Shown here in pieces: positions 27,917 to 36,975 of a DNA stretch of 64,000 bases. Source of the stretch: Candidatus Eisenbacteria bacterium. GTDB lineage: Bacteria; Eisenbacteria; RBG-16-71-46. The stretch is from positions 1-64,000 of the forward strand of contig DASTBI010000269.1 in assembly GCA_035712145.1 (NCBI GenBank), written 5' to 3'. Under the pieces are notes generated by a model. The model searched no databases. It was not told where the DNA came from and saw only the letters and a list, made by a program, of their open reading frames with translations. The translations under genes were made by a program, and so were the position numbers. Position 1 is the stretch's first letter, and each line of letters opens with the position of its first letter.

Positions 27917-28966
27917 TCAGCGGTCGCTGGTTGGAGGGGGGTCTTTAGCAGCGCCGAGTGCAGTATCGGGCCTGGTCGACGACTGGTCAACGGGGAACCG
28001 GGTCGGACGACCCAAAGCCTCCCGAAAGGCCAGTCTCGCAAGACCGTAGCGGAGCCCCTGAGTGGAGCAGAGAAGGCTCCGGCTCCTGAACCTTCGGGCA
28101 AGCACCCGGACGGCCAGGGCCCCGGCGACGACGATGTCCGCCCGCCCCTTGCCGAGGGCAGTCATCCGCCGCCGGTCGGCTTCGCTCGACCGGATCAATC
28201 GATCCACGACGGCCTCGAGCCGGGTGGCGTCGATCAGGCACCCCTCGACCCGCTCCGGTTCGTAGGCCTCGAGCCCCAGATCCAGAACCGCGAAGGCGGT
28301 CACCGTCCCCCCCACCCCGGCCAGGACCGGGGCCGACGCCGGCAGATCGCCGCACCGTCGCTCCACCTCGGAGGAAACGAACGCCTCCAGGCTCTCGACC
28401 TCGGCAGCCTCGGCAGGGCTTCGGTGGAGGAACCGCTCGGTGAGGCTCACGGCCCCGAAAGGCAGGCTGGTCCAGCGGCCGGCGCGCTCGCCGAATCCGC
28501 TGACCACCTCGGTGCTCCCCCCTCCGAGGTCGAAGACGACGCATGAGCTCCGCCGGGCCGGCGTCCCCAGCCCCAGCACCACGGCCTCGTAGACCAGGCG
28601 AGCCTCCTCCTCGCCCGACAGGATCCGAACCTCGATCCCGGTCCGGTCGGCGATCTGCCGGGCGACGAGGGGACCGTTGGCGGCGCTGCGCAGCGCGGCG
28701 GTCCCGCCGACCAGGAAGCGGCGGGCGCCGAGTGAGCGGCTGCGGCGAACGAACTCGTGGACCAGGTGTGCGGCCCGCTCCGCCAGCTCCGGCTCGATCA
28801 CGCCAGTCTTCTCCAGTCCGCGGCCGAGGCGGCACGGCTCTCCCGCGCGCGCGACGGTCGACACGCCCTCGAACCCATCCCCGGGCGCCACGTCGGCCAC
28901 CAGCAGGCGAATCGAGTTCGAGCCGACGTCGATCGCCGCGACGCGGAGTGCGTTGTCGTCGCTCAT
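27917..28966 (-). CDS. Exopolyphosphatase/pppGpp phosphohydrolase (Ppx/GppA)
   Basis: Hydrolyses inorganic polyphosphate and/or pppGpp. The 349-residue product is the short, two-lobed ASKHA form. Phosphate-binding motif 1 is AAIDVGSNSIRLLVAD near residue 8, followed by the ETARLA-like region GGTAALRSAAN with the catalytic Glu in LSGEEEARLVYEA. Motif 2 is VFDLGGGSTEVV and a later glycine loop is VLAGVGGTVTAFA. It lacks the long C-terminal HD extension of E. coli Ppx. I start at the ATG at 28966 because upstream in-frame sequence crosses the divergent rlmN promoter region. Confidence 0.92.
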   Translation of the reverse strand: MSDDNALRVAAIDVGSNSIRLLVADVAPGDGFEGVSTVARAGEPCRLGRGLEKTGVIEPELAERAAHLVHEFVRRSRSLGARRFLVGGTAALRSAANGPLVARQIADRTGIEVRILSGEEEARLVYEAVVLGLGTPARRSSCVVFDLGGGSTEVVSGFGERAGRWTSLPFGAVSLTERFLHRSPAEAAEVESLEAFVSSEVERRCGDLPASAPVLAGVGGTVTAFAVLDLGLEAYEPERVEGCLIDATRLEAVVDRLIRSSEADRRRMTALGKGRADIVVAGALAVRVLARRFRSRSLLCSTQGLRYGLARLAFREALGRPTRFPVDQSSTRPDTALGAAKDPPPTSDR

Positions 28967-29057
28967 CACGGCCACCAGGAAGAGTACGAAGGACAGGCGT
29001 GAACGGCGGGGGAGATCACCATCAGGCTGCATACCATCCCGCCTGCGTTGACCGCAA
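28967..29057. other. Divergent ppx/rlmN promoter region
   Basis: About 90 bases between divergent start codons. It should contain promoters in both directions, but I find no confident -35/-10 pair. Confidence 0.4.
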
Positions 29058-30179
29058 ATGGAGCCGCTGATAGCTTCGCTCGTCCGCTTGCGCGCGCGCG
29101 GGACTCCCATGTCCGTGACCTTGTCCAGATCCTCATCGCTCTCTCGACCCCCGCTCTTCGGCCTGACCCGGGCTTCGCTCGGAACCGGCCTCGTGGATCA
29201 GGGTTACCCGCGGTACCGGGCGGATCAGATCTTCGCCTGGATCTACCAGAAGCACCTCCGGACCCCCGCGGCCATGCGCAACCTGCCGGCCGCGCTGAGG
29301 GAGCGCATGGAGGCCTTCTACGACCTGCAGATCCCGCGGGTCGCGAGCGCGCACGAGAGCCGTGACGGCATGACCCACAAGTTCGTCATCGAGCTCGACG
29401 ATGGCGCCCGGGTCGAATGCGTGTCGATGCGCACGGAGCGTCGGCTGACGTTCTGCCTCTCGAGCCAGGCGGGGTGCGCCCTGGGCTGCACCTTCTGCGC
29501 GACCGGCCTGATGGGGCTCAAGCGCAACCTCGGGGCTCACGAGATCGTGGGCCAGGTCCTGCGGATGGGCGACTTCCATCAATGGAAGGACCCGCGCTTC
29601 AACCTGGTCTTCATGGGAATGGGCGAGCCGCTCGCCAACTACGAGGCCGTGGTCTCGGCCATCCGCATCCTCCACGACGAGCGCGGACTCAACCTCGGCG
29701 CGCGACGCATCACCGTCTCCACCAGCGGGGTGATCCCGGGGATCCGCCGGCTGGCCGAGGAAGGCCTGCAGGTCGGACTCGCGCTCTCGCTCCACGCGTG
29801 CGACGACGAGCTGCGCGATCGGCTGGTGCCCATCAACAAGCGCTGGCCGGTCGCCGAGCTCATCGACGCCGCCCGCTTCTACGGAGAGAAGAGCGGCCGG
29901 CGCGTGACCCTCGAATACACGCTGCTCGCCGGGGTCAACGACCGGCCCGAGGATGCGCGCCGGCTCGCCGAGCTCGCGCGCTCGCTGCCCAGCAAGATCA
30001 ATCTGATCCCGTACAACCCGGTCCCCGGGCTGTCGTGGAAGCGTCCCTCGCGCGAGGCCGTGGAAGGGTTCGTCCACCGTCTCTATCCGGTGGCGCCCGC
30101 GGTGACGGTCCGTCACACCATGGGCGGCGAGATCTGGGCGGCCTGCGGCCAGCTCGGAGGACTGACGCCCGAGACATGA
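29058..30179 (+). CDS. rlmN: Dual-specificity 23S rRNA/tRNA methyltransferase RlmN
   Basis: Radical SAM enzyme that methylates C2 of adenine 2503 in 23S rRNA and adenine 37 in some tRNAs. The 373 residues contain the cluster-binding motif CALGCTFC, the SAM-binding GMGEP, STSGVIPGIRRLA, the ALSLHA stretch, the INLIPYNPV strand, and the C-terminal catalytic cysteine in AACGQLGG. The length is typical. The ATG at 29058 or a second at 29109 could be used. Its stop overlaps the start of the histidine kinase gene by 4 bases. Confidence 0.96.
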   Translation: MEPLIASLVRLRARGTPMSVTLSRSSSLSRPPLFGLTRASLGTGLVDQGYPRYRADQIFAWIYQKHLRTPAAMRNLPAALRERMEAFYDLQIPRVASAHESRDGMTHKFVIELDDGARVECVSMRTERRLTFCLSSQAGCALGCTFCATGLMGLKRNLGAHEIVGQVLRMGDFHQWKDPRFNLVFMGMGEPLANYEAVVSAIRILHDERGLNLGARRITVSTSGVIPGIRRLAEEGLQVGLALSLHACDDELRDRLVPINKRWPVAELIDAARFYGEKSGRRVTLEYTLLAGVNDRPEDARRLAELARSLPSKINLIPYNPVPGLSWKRPSREAVEGFVHRLYPVAPAVTVRHTMGGEIWAACGQLGGLTPET

Positions 30180-31738
30180 GCCCCGGGACGCCGCGTCCCG
30201 CGCTGACGCTCCGCACCCAGCTGTTGCTGGCGTTCCTGGCGCTGGCGCTGATTCCTACCGCCGTGCTCACGACGTTCACGCTCAACCGCCTGGGTCGCGC
30301 GCTCGAGCTGTGGAACACGCCCGGCGTCGACCGGGCGCTCGAATCGGCGCTCGAGACCAGCAACACCTCGCTCGCGCGCATGGAAGGGACGGTCCTGGCC
30401 CAGGCCGACGAGTACGCGGCGGCGCTGCCTCACGAGCCGCTCACCGGGCCGCGGCGTGCGGCGCTTCAGGCCGGGCTCCGGGCGACGGGGCTGGATTTCA
30501 TCCAGCTCTACACGCGCCGCGACGGGAAGTGGGGACTGGCCGAGGAAGTGCGGCCCGAGGGCGTGCTGGCGGTGACGCCGATGGATCTCGCGGACGAGCT
30601 CGCGTCCGAGCTCCCGGCCGATCGTGTCATCCAGTCGCCGCGCGGGGCGCTGGCCGGCGTCGCGCCCATGGGCGGCGACTACGCGCTGGTCGCCGGCATG
30701 CAGTTCCAGCCCGACTATTTCGAATCGCTCGAGCGCGTCGGGCGCGGCGTGAGCTTCTACCGGCGCTTCGGCGTCGTGCGGGACGTGTCGCGCGCCTACA
30801 TGCTGCTGCTCGTCGCGCTTCTGGTGGCGGCGCTGGCCGGAACCGCGGTGTGGGCGTCGACCGTGCTGGCCGCGGGCCTCACGCGTCCACTGACCCGGCT
30901 CGAGCGCGCGCTCGAGAACGTGGCGGCCGGCGATCTCTCCGTGCGCATCGAGCCACAGGGACCGCGCGAGGTGGCGGCGCTCTCCGACCGCTTCAACACC
31001 ATGACCGAGCGCCTCTCGGCGGCGCGCGACGCTCTGCAGCGCGCCGAGCGCGAAGCCGCGTGGCGCGAAGTCGCGCGCCGGCTGGCTCACGAGTTCAAGA
31101 ACCTTTTGACACCGATGTCGCTCTCCCTCCACCGTCTGCGTCGCCGCACGGGAGCGGTGACCGACGAGCACCGCACGGCGGTGTCGGAGAGTCTGGCCGC
31201 GCTGGCGAACGGCGTGGATCAGATGGCACGGCTCTCGGAGCAGTTCGCGCAATACGCGCGACTTCCGGAGCCGCGCTTCGAGACCGTGGATCTCGATCAC
31301 GTCGTGCGCTCGGCGGTCGCGCTGCACGAGCACGAGGGGGTTCAGGTGGACGTGGTGAATCCAGCGAGCTCGGTGAACGTGCGGGGCGACTCTCTGCTCT
31401 TGTCGCGGGCGGTGCACAACCTGATCCTCAACGCCTGCGAGGCCAGCCCTCAAGGCTCCCGGGTCGAAGTCCGCACGCGCATCGAGGACGGACAGGCGGT
31501 GGTCGAAGTGATGGACCGCGGCCAGGGGCTCGACCCGGCGGTGCGGGCGCGCCTGTTCGAGCCTTATGTGAGCACCAAGCGCCGGGGCAGCGGGCTCGGC
31601 CTCTCGCTGGTGCGGGATGTCGCGCAGCAGCATGGCGGCCGGGTGACGCTCGAAGATCGCGCCGGCGGCGGCGCCGTGGCGCGCTTCACGGTGCCGCGAG
31701 GCGAAGCGCCGGAATCCGGCGAGAGAGGAGACGCATGA
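30176..31738 (+). CDS. NtrY-like sensor histidine kinase
   Basis: A 520-residue membrane kinase. A transmembrane helix (about 14-36), an extracytoplasmic sensor (about 40-200) and a second helix (about 205-228) lead into a HAMP domain (LTRPLTRLERALENVAAGDL). The phosphotransfer domain carries RRLAHEFKNLLTPM, the H-box variant typical of the NtrY group, and the ATPase domain shows NLILNACEAS and GSGLGLSLVRDVAQQHGG. The ATG at 30176 overlaps the rlmN stop (ATGA). It forms a translationally coupled pair with the regulator that follows. The signal is unknown; nitrogen control is one possibility but not shown. Confidence 0.92.
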   Translation: MSPGTPRPALTLRTQLLLAFLALALIPTAVLTTFTLNRLGRALELWNTPGVDRALESALETSNTSLARMEGTVLAQADEYAAALPHEPLTGPRRAALQAGLRATGLDFIQLYTRRDGKWGLAEEVRPEGVLAVTPMDLADELASELPADRVIQSPRGALAGVAPMGGDYALVAGMQFQPDYFESLERVGRGVSFYRRFGVVRDVSRAYMLLLVALLVAALAGTAVWASTVLAAGLTRPLTRLERALENVAAGDLSVRIEPQGPREVAALSDRFNTMTERLSAARDALQRAEREAAWREVARRLAHEFKNLLTPMSLSLHRLRRRTGAVTDEHRTAVSESLAALANGVDQMARLSEQFAQYARLPEPRFETVDLDHVVRSAVALHEHEGVQVDVVNPASSVNVRGDSLLLSRAVHNLILNACEASPQGSRVEVRTRIEDGQAVVEVMDRGQGLDPAVRARLFEPYVSTKRRGSGLGLSLVRDVAQQHGGRVTLEDRAGGGAVARFTVPRGEAPESGERGDA

Positions 31739-33078
31739 CGCCGGACACGGCGCTACAGGTGTTGGTGGTCGATGACGATCCCGAAATCCGGCGCACGCTG
31801 CGCGGCGTGCTGGAAGACGAAGGCCATCGCGTGTCGGAAGCGGGTGACGGCGTGCGCGCGCTCGAAGCCATCGAGCAGCGACGCTTCGACGTCGTGCTGC
31901 TCGACGTCAACATGCCGGAAATGGGCGGTCTCCAGGCGCTGACGATGATCCGTGAGCAGTCGCCGCAGACCGGCGTGATCATGGTGTCGGGCGAGAGCAC
32001 GATCGGCACCGCCGTGCAGGCGCTGAAGCGCGGCGCCTTCGACTTCATCGAAAAACCGGTCGATCCGGAGCGGCTGCTCGACGTGATCGCCCAGGCCGCC
32101 CACGTCACGACCTTGCGTCTCGCGGAATCGAGCAACCCCGCGGACGCGATGGGCATTCTCGGCAAGAGTCCCGCCACGCAGCGTCTGATCGCCGACATCC
32201 GCCGCGCGGCGCCTTCGCAGGCCAAGGTGCTCATCACGGGCGAGAACGGATCCGGCAAGGACCTGGTGGCCGAAGCCATCCACCGGCTCTCGAAGCGCGC
32301 CGGCAAGCCGTTCGTCAAGCTCAACTGCGCCGCGATCCCGAAGGACCTGGTGGAGAGCGAGCTGTTCGGTCACGAGAAAGGGGCGTTCACCGGCGCGATG
32401 CAGAAGAAGGAAGGGCGCCTCGAGCGCGCCGATGAAGGGACCTTGTTCCTGGACGAGATCGGCGACCTGTCGCTGGAAGCCCAGGCCAAGCTGCTGCGCG
32501 CGATCGAAACCGGCGAGGTGGATCGCGTCGGCGCGTCGGACACGGTCAAGGTCGACGTTCGCATCGTGTCGGCCACCAACAAGGATCTCGCCGAGGAGAT
32601 CGAGAAGGGCGAGTTCCGCCGCGATCTCTACTACCGACTCAACACGCTGCCGATCCATGTCGCGCCGCTGCGCGAGCGCCGCACCGACATTCCGCTCATC
32701 GCCGAGCACTACCTGGCGATGTTCTGCGCCGCCGAGGGGAAACCCGTCAAGCGCATCACGCCCGAAGCGCTCGAGATCCTCCAGGAGTATCGCTGGCCGG
32801 GAAACGTCCGGGAGCTCAAGAACGTCATGGAGCGCGCGGCGATCCTCGTCGAAGGCAGCGAGATCCGGGCCGAAGACGTGGCCCCCTGGATGGAGGCCAC
32901 GCCGGAGTCGGAAGAGCCGGCCGGCCTGCGCGGCGAGATCGAGCGCCGCGAGGCGGATGCGATCCGCAAGGCGCTGGAGGCCGCCAATTGGAACGTCACC
33001 CAGGCGGCGGCCGGCCTCGGCATCGATCGCACCAACCTCCACCGCAAGATGCGCAAGTACGGCCTGGCTCGGCGCTGA
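31735..33078 (+). CDS. NtrX/NtrC-like sigma54 response regulator
   Basis: Response regulator of 447 residues. The receiver has VVDDDP, phosphoacceptor Asp in VVLLDVNMP, Ser in MVSGES and Lys in FIEKPVD. The AAA+ domain has Walker A GENGSGKD, a GAFTGA loop and LFLDEIGD. The Fis-type helix-turn-helix is NVTQAAAGLGIDRTNLHRKM. The cognate kinase directly precedes it with a 4-base overlap. The receiver and effector match NtrX better than NtrC because the partner is NtrY-like; that choice is inference. It is one of three sigma54 activators in the window. Confidence 0.94.
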   Translation: MTPDTALQVLVVDDDPEIRRTLRGVLEDEGHRVSEAGDGVRALEAIEQRRFDVVLLDVNMPEMGGLQALTMIREQSPQTGVIMVSGESTIGTAVQALKRGAFDFIEKPVDPERLLDVIAQAAHVTTLRLAESSNPADAMGILGKSPATQRLIADIRRAAPSQAKVLITGENGSGKDLVAEAIHRLSKRAGKPFVKLNCAAIPKDLVESELFGHEKGAFTGAMQKKEGRLERADEGTLFLDEIGDLSLEAQAKLLRAIETGEVDRVGASDTVKVDVRIVSATNKDLAEEIEKGEFRRDLYYRLNTLPIHVAPLRERRTDIPLIAEHYLAMFCAAEGKPVKRITPEALEILQEYRWPGNVRELKNVMERAAILVEGSEIRAEDVAPWMEATPESEEPAGLRGEIERREADAIRKALEAANWNVTQAAAGLGIDRTNLHRKMRKYGLARR

Positions 33079-33179
33079 TTCGGAGCCGTGGTCACACGCC
33101 GGCCGGTCGCGCGACGATCGGGTGGGAGCGGCTTTCCCGGCGGCGTTCGGGCGAGCGGCGTCAGGAGTTTCCGTTGCCC

Positions 33180-33191
33180 GGGATCGATCCC
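33180..33191. promoter_or_regulatory. Palindrome before the sigma factor gene
   Basis: Perfect 12-base palindrome GGGATCGATCCC, 20 bases upstream of the ATG at 33212. The position suits an operator, but a chance palindrome cannot be excluded. Confidence 0.25.
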
Positions 33192-33211
33192 TGTGATTGC
33201 GTGCACCCCAC

Positions 33212-33781
33212 ATGAACGAGGGCGAACCACCAGCCGCCTTTGCCGCGAGCGAAACCGAGATCCGCTGGAGCGAGGCCGCGGCCTTTCTGCGCCGCCGGCT
33301 CGACTACGAGCTGCCGGCCAGCGCCCGTCCCCATCTGGACGACCTGGTGCAGGAGTCGCTGGTGCGGCTGCTGCGCGCCGTGCGGCGCGAGCCGGTGCTG
33401 AACGTCGAGGCGTTGATGACCGAGATCGCCCGGCGGGCGGCGATCGACTGCCTGCGGCGCAACACCCGCTGGAGCGCCATCCTGACCGTCGACTCCTCGG
33501 AGCTCGATCGGGCCGCGGATTCGGCGCCGTCGCATTCGCGGCTGGGAGATCCGGTGGAGCGGCTGCAGTTCGTCGTGCTGGAATTCTTCACGGTGCGCGA
33601 GGCTCGTTGCCAGGAGCTGGCGACCGCGTACTTCGCCGAGCAGGACTGGAAGGCGGTGGCTTCACGGAGCGGGAGGAGCCACGACGCCGTTCGCAAGCAG
33701 TGGTCGCGTTGTCTCGAGATGCTGCGCCAGGCGGCTCGCGACGAGTTCGGTCCCCTGATGGAGTGCCTGCGCGATGAATGA
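33212..33781 (+). CDS. ECF-like RNA polymerase sigma factor
   Basis: A 189-residue sigma70-family protein. Region 2 is recognisable in HLDDLVQESLVRLLRAVR and MTEIARRAAIDCLRRNTRW. A region-4-like helix-turn-helix is near the end (DWKAVASRSGRSHDAVRKQWSRCLEML). The linker between them is longer than in classical ECF factors, resembling the ECF subgroups of Planctomycetes and related phyla. It overlaps the next gene, a zinc-finger membrane protein, by 8 bases, the usual sigma/anti-sigma layout. The ATG at 33212 is chosen over the earlier in-frame start at 33197 because homology begins there. Confidence 0.82.
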   Translation: MNEGEPPAAFAASETEIRWSEAAAFLRRRLDYELPASARPHLDDLVQESLVRLLRAVRREPVLNVEALMTEIARRAAIDCLRRNTRWSAILTVDSSELDRAADSAPSHSRLGDPVERLQFVVLEFFTVREARCQELATAYFAEQDWKAVASRSGRSHDAVRKQWSRCLEMLRQAARDEFGPLMECLRDE

Positions 33782-34754
33782 GCCACTCGCCTCCGTTCCG
33801 CATGACTGGGCGCGCGCCCACCTGGTCCGCTGGCGGGCGGGACTCCTGAGCGAGGAGGATGAGGCTCGCCTCACGGATCACCTTCGAGCGTGCGAAGCGT
33901 GCGCGAAGCTCGAGCCGATGGAACGGAGCGCCGCCTCCGATGGCGGCCGGCACCTGCCGGCTTCCGTCCTGGCGCAGTGGTCGCAAGCGCGCACGACGCT
34001 GCGCGGGCTCGAGCGCGCGCTGGCTCGCCGCCATCTCGAGCGCTGTGCGGAGTGCCGCCAGGATCTCGAGCTGCTCGGTCACGCGCCTGCTCTGGAGGTG
34101 ATCCCCGACCTCGAGACGACGACGCTCGATCAGGCCGCCGTCTCGCAGCCTGCGCCGCCCGCGGCTCCACGTCACGCCATTCGCGTCGTGCGGGACGATG
34201 CGGGCTTCCGTGGCCGGCGCCTGCGGGATCGCGCGCTGGTCGCCTGGGCGTCATTGGCGACGGCCGCGGCGGCGATCGCGATCGTGGTGCTGGTGCGACG
34301 CCCGGTGATCGAAGGCATGCCGGGTCCGATCCCGTTCAGCCTGTCGGCGCCGCCGGCCGCGACGCACCACGCGGCGGGCGGGCCTTCGGTGCGTCTGGCC
34401 CCGAGGCCTCGCTCGCTGTCGGGACCGGCACGCGGACCTCGCGGGGGCAAGGTGACGGTCATCCCGGTGATGGGTCCGGTGCCGAGCCTGGCGCTCGCGG
34501 TGCGGCCTCTCGACCTTCCGGACACGTCGTGGGTCCAGGTCTCGCTCGTGCGCGGCGATCGCGACACGATGCTCACCGTGCTCCACCGCCAATGGGAGTT
34601 CCTGCCCAAGCGCATGCTCGTGATCGAGGGTGGAGACGCGCCGCTCGAGCCGGGCCGATACGCGCTGGTGCTCACCAGCCCGAAGTCCGGCGCGGAGACC
34701 CGCAGCGCTCAGACGTCGCGCTATCTCTTCGAGCTTCGCCCCCACCCTCGCTGA
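33774..34754 (+). CDS. Membrane anti-sigma factor with two zinc-finger segments
   Basis: A 326-residue single-pass protein likely to hold the upstream sigma factor inactive. The cytoplasmic N-terminal part has two H-x3-C-x2-C zinc-finger segments, DHLRACEACAKLE (about 37-50) and RRHLERCAECRQDLELL (about 82-98). A transmembrane helix at about 158-178 (VAWASLATAAAAIAIVVLVRR) leads to an outer domain of about 140 residues, strand-rich and ending in ETRSAQTSRYLFELR. Most anti-sigma factors carry only one such motif. The signal that releases the sigma factor is not visible. Confidence 0.8.
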   Translation: MNEPLASVPHDWARAHLVRWRAGLLSEEDEARLTDHLRACEACAKLEPMERSAASDGGRHLPASVLAQWSQARTTLRGLERALARRHLERCAECRQDLELLGHAPALEVIPDLETTTLDQAAVSQPAPPAAPRHAIRVVRDDAGFRGRRLRDRALVAWASLATAAAAIAIVVLVRRPVIEGMPGPIPFSLSAPPAATHHAAGGPSVRLAPRPRSLSGPARGPRGGKVTVIPVMGPVPSLALAVRPLDLPDTSWVQVSLVRGDRDTMLTVLHRQWEFLPKRMLVIEGGDAPLEPGRYALVLTSPKSGAETRSAQTSRYLFELRPHPR

Positions 34755-34913
34755 GTGCCGCCGCCACACCGCGACGCGCGAAAGCCACAGGAGTCACCAG
34801 GGACACGAAGAGAACCCAACCGCCCCCGAAGCGTGAAACCTGGCTGTATCGATCTGGTACGGCGCTTGCGGAACCAGATGGGACTCCGCATCATCCGAGG
34901 CCCTGGAGGAACG

Positions 34914-36272
34914 ATGCGAAGCGTACGGCAGGCCTTCTCGGCGTCCATCGTCCTGGTGCTGGGATTCGCGTCGGCCGCGCCGATCGTCCTGACCCCGGAC
35001 CGGGCCGCGGCGGCCCCGATGGACACGCGGCAATTCGCCGGTGACGAGGACTCCGAGCCACGCCCCGATACGCTCGAGTTCGAGCCCTACCCCGTTCACA
35101 GCGAGGACGAGGATTCGGAGCCGCGGCTCTACGACCACGTCGTCACCCACCGCGATCCCGTCGCCGAGTCCCCGTGGCTCCAGGCGCCGTTCAGGGTCCC
35201 GCTGTCGGGCAATCGAGAGTACATGCCGCTGCGCCACCCTCGGCGCGGAGGCATCGGGATCGCCTTCGACTACAACCGCGTCGACGAGGTGAGGACCGGG
35301 CTCACGTACGAGCACCGGCACCGCGGCATGGCCCCACGCTTCGGAGGCCGGATCGAATACACCACCGCCCGGCATCTGTGGCTCTACGGCGCACACGTCG
35401 AGCAGCCGGTCGAGCCCGGCAATCACGTCGCGATCGGCTTCTCGGTCGATCGCGAGACCGATCACATCGAGCTGCAGCAGGTGAGTGACCTGGAGAACAG
35501 CCTCGCGCTGCTGCTCGGTCGTCAGGACTATCGCGATTACTTCGATCGCGAAGGATTCGGCGGCTACCTGGCGCTGCGCTGGCCCGGAATCACCACGCTC
35601 TCGATCCATGGACGCAACGACCGGTACCGGTCGCTCGAGACCTTCTACGGCACCACGTCCTGGTTCCACAAGAACCGCGAGCTGCGCGAGAACCCTCCGA
35701 TCGAGGAAGGCGAGGCGCACGTCGCGACGGTGCGGATCGACCGCATGCACCCCGGGGTCGAGGGATTCCACCACTGGGTGGAATTCGAGGCGGCCGGCGT
35801 CGGGCTGGGCGGCGACTTCGACTATCGCCGGCTGCTCGCCGATCTGCGCAGCGTCATCCGCCTGTCGCCGTCGGCGACGCTCACGGTCCGTGGCGTGGCG
35901 GGCTCCGGCATCCAGGGGCGCCTGCCGCCCCAGCGGGGGTTCACCGTGGGCGGGGTGGATGGATTAAGAGCCCACACCTTTGCGTACTTCCGTGGAGATC
36001 AGGTGGCGCTCGGACAACTCGAGTACAGCATGGGGATCGGGCGCTTCCAGAGCGGCGGCTTCGAGATGGGCCTCCACGCCCTCGTCTTTCTCGACACCGG
36101 GCGAGCGTGGAGCCATCCCGGGCACTGGGACGTCGCCAACCAACCCTTCGAGACCGACGCCGGCTTCGGGCTGTCGACCAGTGAGGAGACCCTGCGCATC
36201 TACTTCGCGAAGAACCTGCAGGATCCCAGCTCCGATTTCGTCATCAGCGCGAGACTGCAGCGCCCGTTCTAG
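34914..36272 (+). CDS. D15/BamA-like outer-membrane beta-barrel protein
   Basis: An exported protein of 452 residues. A signal peptide (about 1-28) is followed by an acidic, repeat-containing segment (GDEDSEPRPDTLEF, then SEDEDSEPRLYD) and a long barrel domain. The C-terminal part matches the bacterial surface antigen/D15 family: RGFTVGGVDGLRAHTFAYFRGDQ, ALVFLDTGRAWS and a terminal strand ending in RLQRPF with phenylalanine last. There are no POTRA repeats, so it is not a standard BamA. The ATG at 34914 has GGAGGA just upstream. It follows the anti-sigma gene and may be a target of that switch. Confidence 0.85.
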   Translation: MRSVRQAFSASIVLVLGFASAAPIVLTPDRAAAAPMDTRQFAGDEDSEPRPDTLEFEPYPVHSEDEDSEPRLYDHVVTHRDPVAESPWLQAPFRVPLSGNREYMPLRHPRRGGIGIAFDYNRVDEVRTGLTYEHRHRGMAPRFGGRIEYTTARHLWLYGAHVEQPVEPGNHVAIGFSVDRETDHIELQQVSDLENSLALLLGRQDYRDYFDREGFGGYLALRWPGITTLSIHGRNDRYRSLETFYGTTSWFHKNRELRENPPIEEGEAHVATVRIDRMHPGVEGFHHWVEFEAAGVGLGGDFDYRRLLADLRSVIRLSPSATLTVRGVAGSGIQGRLPPQRGFTVGGVDGLRAHTFAYFRGDQVALGQLEYSMGIGRFQSGGFEMGLHALVFLDTGRAWSHPGHWDVANQPFETDAGFGLSTSEETLRIYFAKNLQDPSSDFVISARLQRPF

Positions 36273-36278
36273 GACCTC

Positions 36279-36971
36279 GTGCTCCCCGCGCTCCCCTGCT
36301 CACGGCGCCTGCTTCGGGTGCACCGGATCACCTTGGCTTCCGCGGCGTGCGCGTGGCTGTGGGCCACGCATGCGCTGGCGCTGGAGGTCCGCCTGTCGAC
36401 GGCGCGGGAGCGCGGCGGCTACATCTATGTCGCCGCGACGGTGAGCGAGCCCTTCAGCGAGCGAATCGGTGAGAGCCTGCAGCGCGGCATGCCGGCGACT
36501 CTGGAGCTCCGAACGGAGCTATGGCGCCGGCGAAACGGCTGGTTCGACCGTCTCGAGAGCGGCTATCAAGCGCAGATGCGGATCCAGTACGAAGCGTGGA
36601 ACGAGCAGTTCCGCATCGAAGGTCCGCGCGGGCAGACGTTTCGTGTGAACACGCTCGATTCCGCAGCCAGCACGGTCTCTCGGCCCTGGGCGGTGCCGGT
36701 GGGCCGCGTCGGCGCCCTCGTGCCGTCGGCGCGCTACTACGTGGTGGTTCACGCGGTGCTCAAGCCGCTGAGCGTCGAGGACGTGGCGGAAGTGGAAGGC
36801 TGGCTCTCGGGCGAGGTCAAGACGCAGCGTGGCGCCGGACTCGGCGTGATCACCGAGCTGCCGCGCTCGCTGTTCGACGCGGTGCGGAATTTCGCGGGCT
36901 TCGGCGATCAGCGCACGCGCTCGGTCTCGGACGAATTCGGGCTGAGGGATCTGTTCCCCGCGACGCCCTGA
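36279..36971 (+). CDS. DUF4390 secreted protein
   Basis: A 230-residue exported protein with a signal peptide that ends near ATHALALEV. The remaining strand-rich domain matches DUF4390: EVRLSTARERGGYIYVAATVSEPFSER, LELRTELWRRRNGWFDR and RYYVVVHAVLKPLSVEDVAEVEGWLSG. Members of this family are often encoded near NtrY/NtrX-like systems, which is true here. Function unknown, probably periplasmic. The start is a GTG at 36279, six bases after the barrel gene; a GTG at 36318 is an alternative. Confidence 0.85.
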   Translation: MLPALPCSRRLLRVHRITLASAACAWLWATHALALEVRLSTARERGGYIYVAATVSEPFSERIGESLQRGMPATLELRTELWRRRNGWFDRLESGYQAQMRIQYEAWNEQFRIEGPRGQTFRVNTLDSAASTVSRPWAVPVGRVGALVPSARYYVVVHAVLKPLSVEDVAEVEGWLSGEVKTQRGAGLGVITELPRSLFDAVRNFAGFGDQRTRSVSDEFGLRDLFPATP

Positions 36972-36975
36972 TCGG

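Noticed and set aside
34837-34866. A possible ECF promoter before the barrel gene (GAAAC followed 17 bases later by GTACGG)
   Set aside because: The -10 part does not match CGTA, and the evidence is too thin to list as a site.
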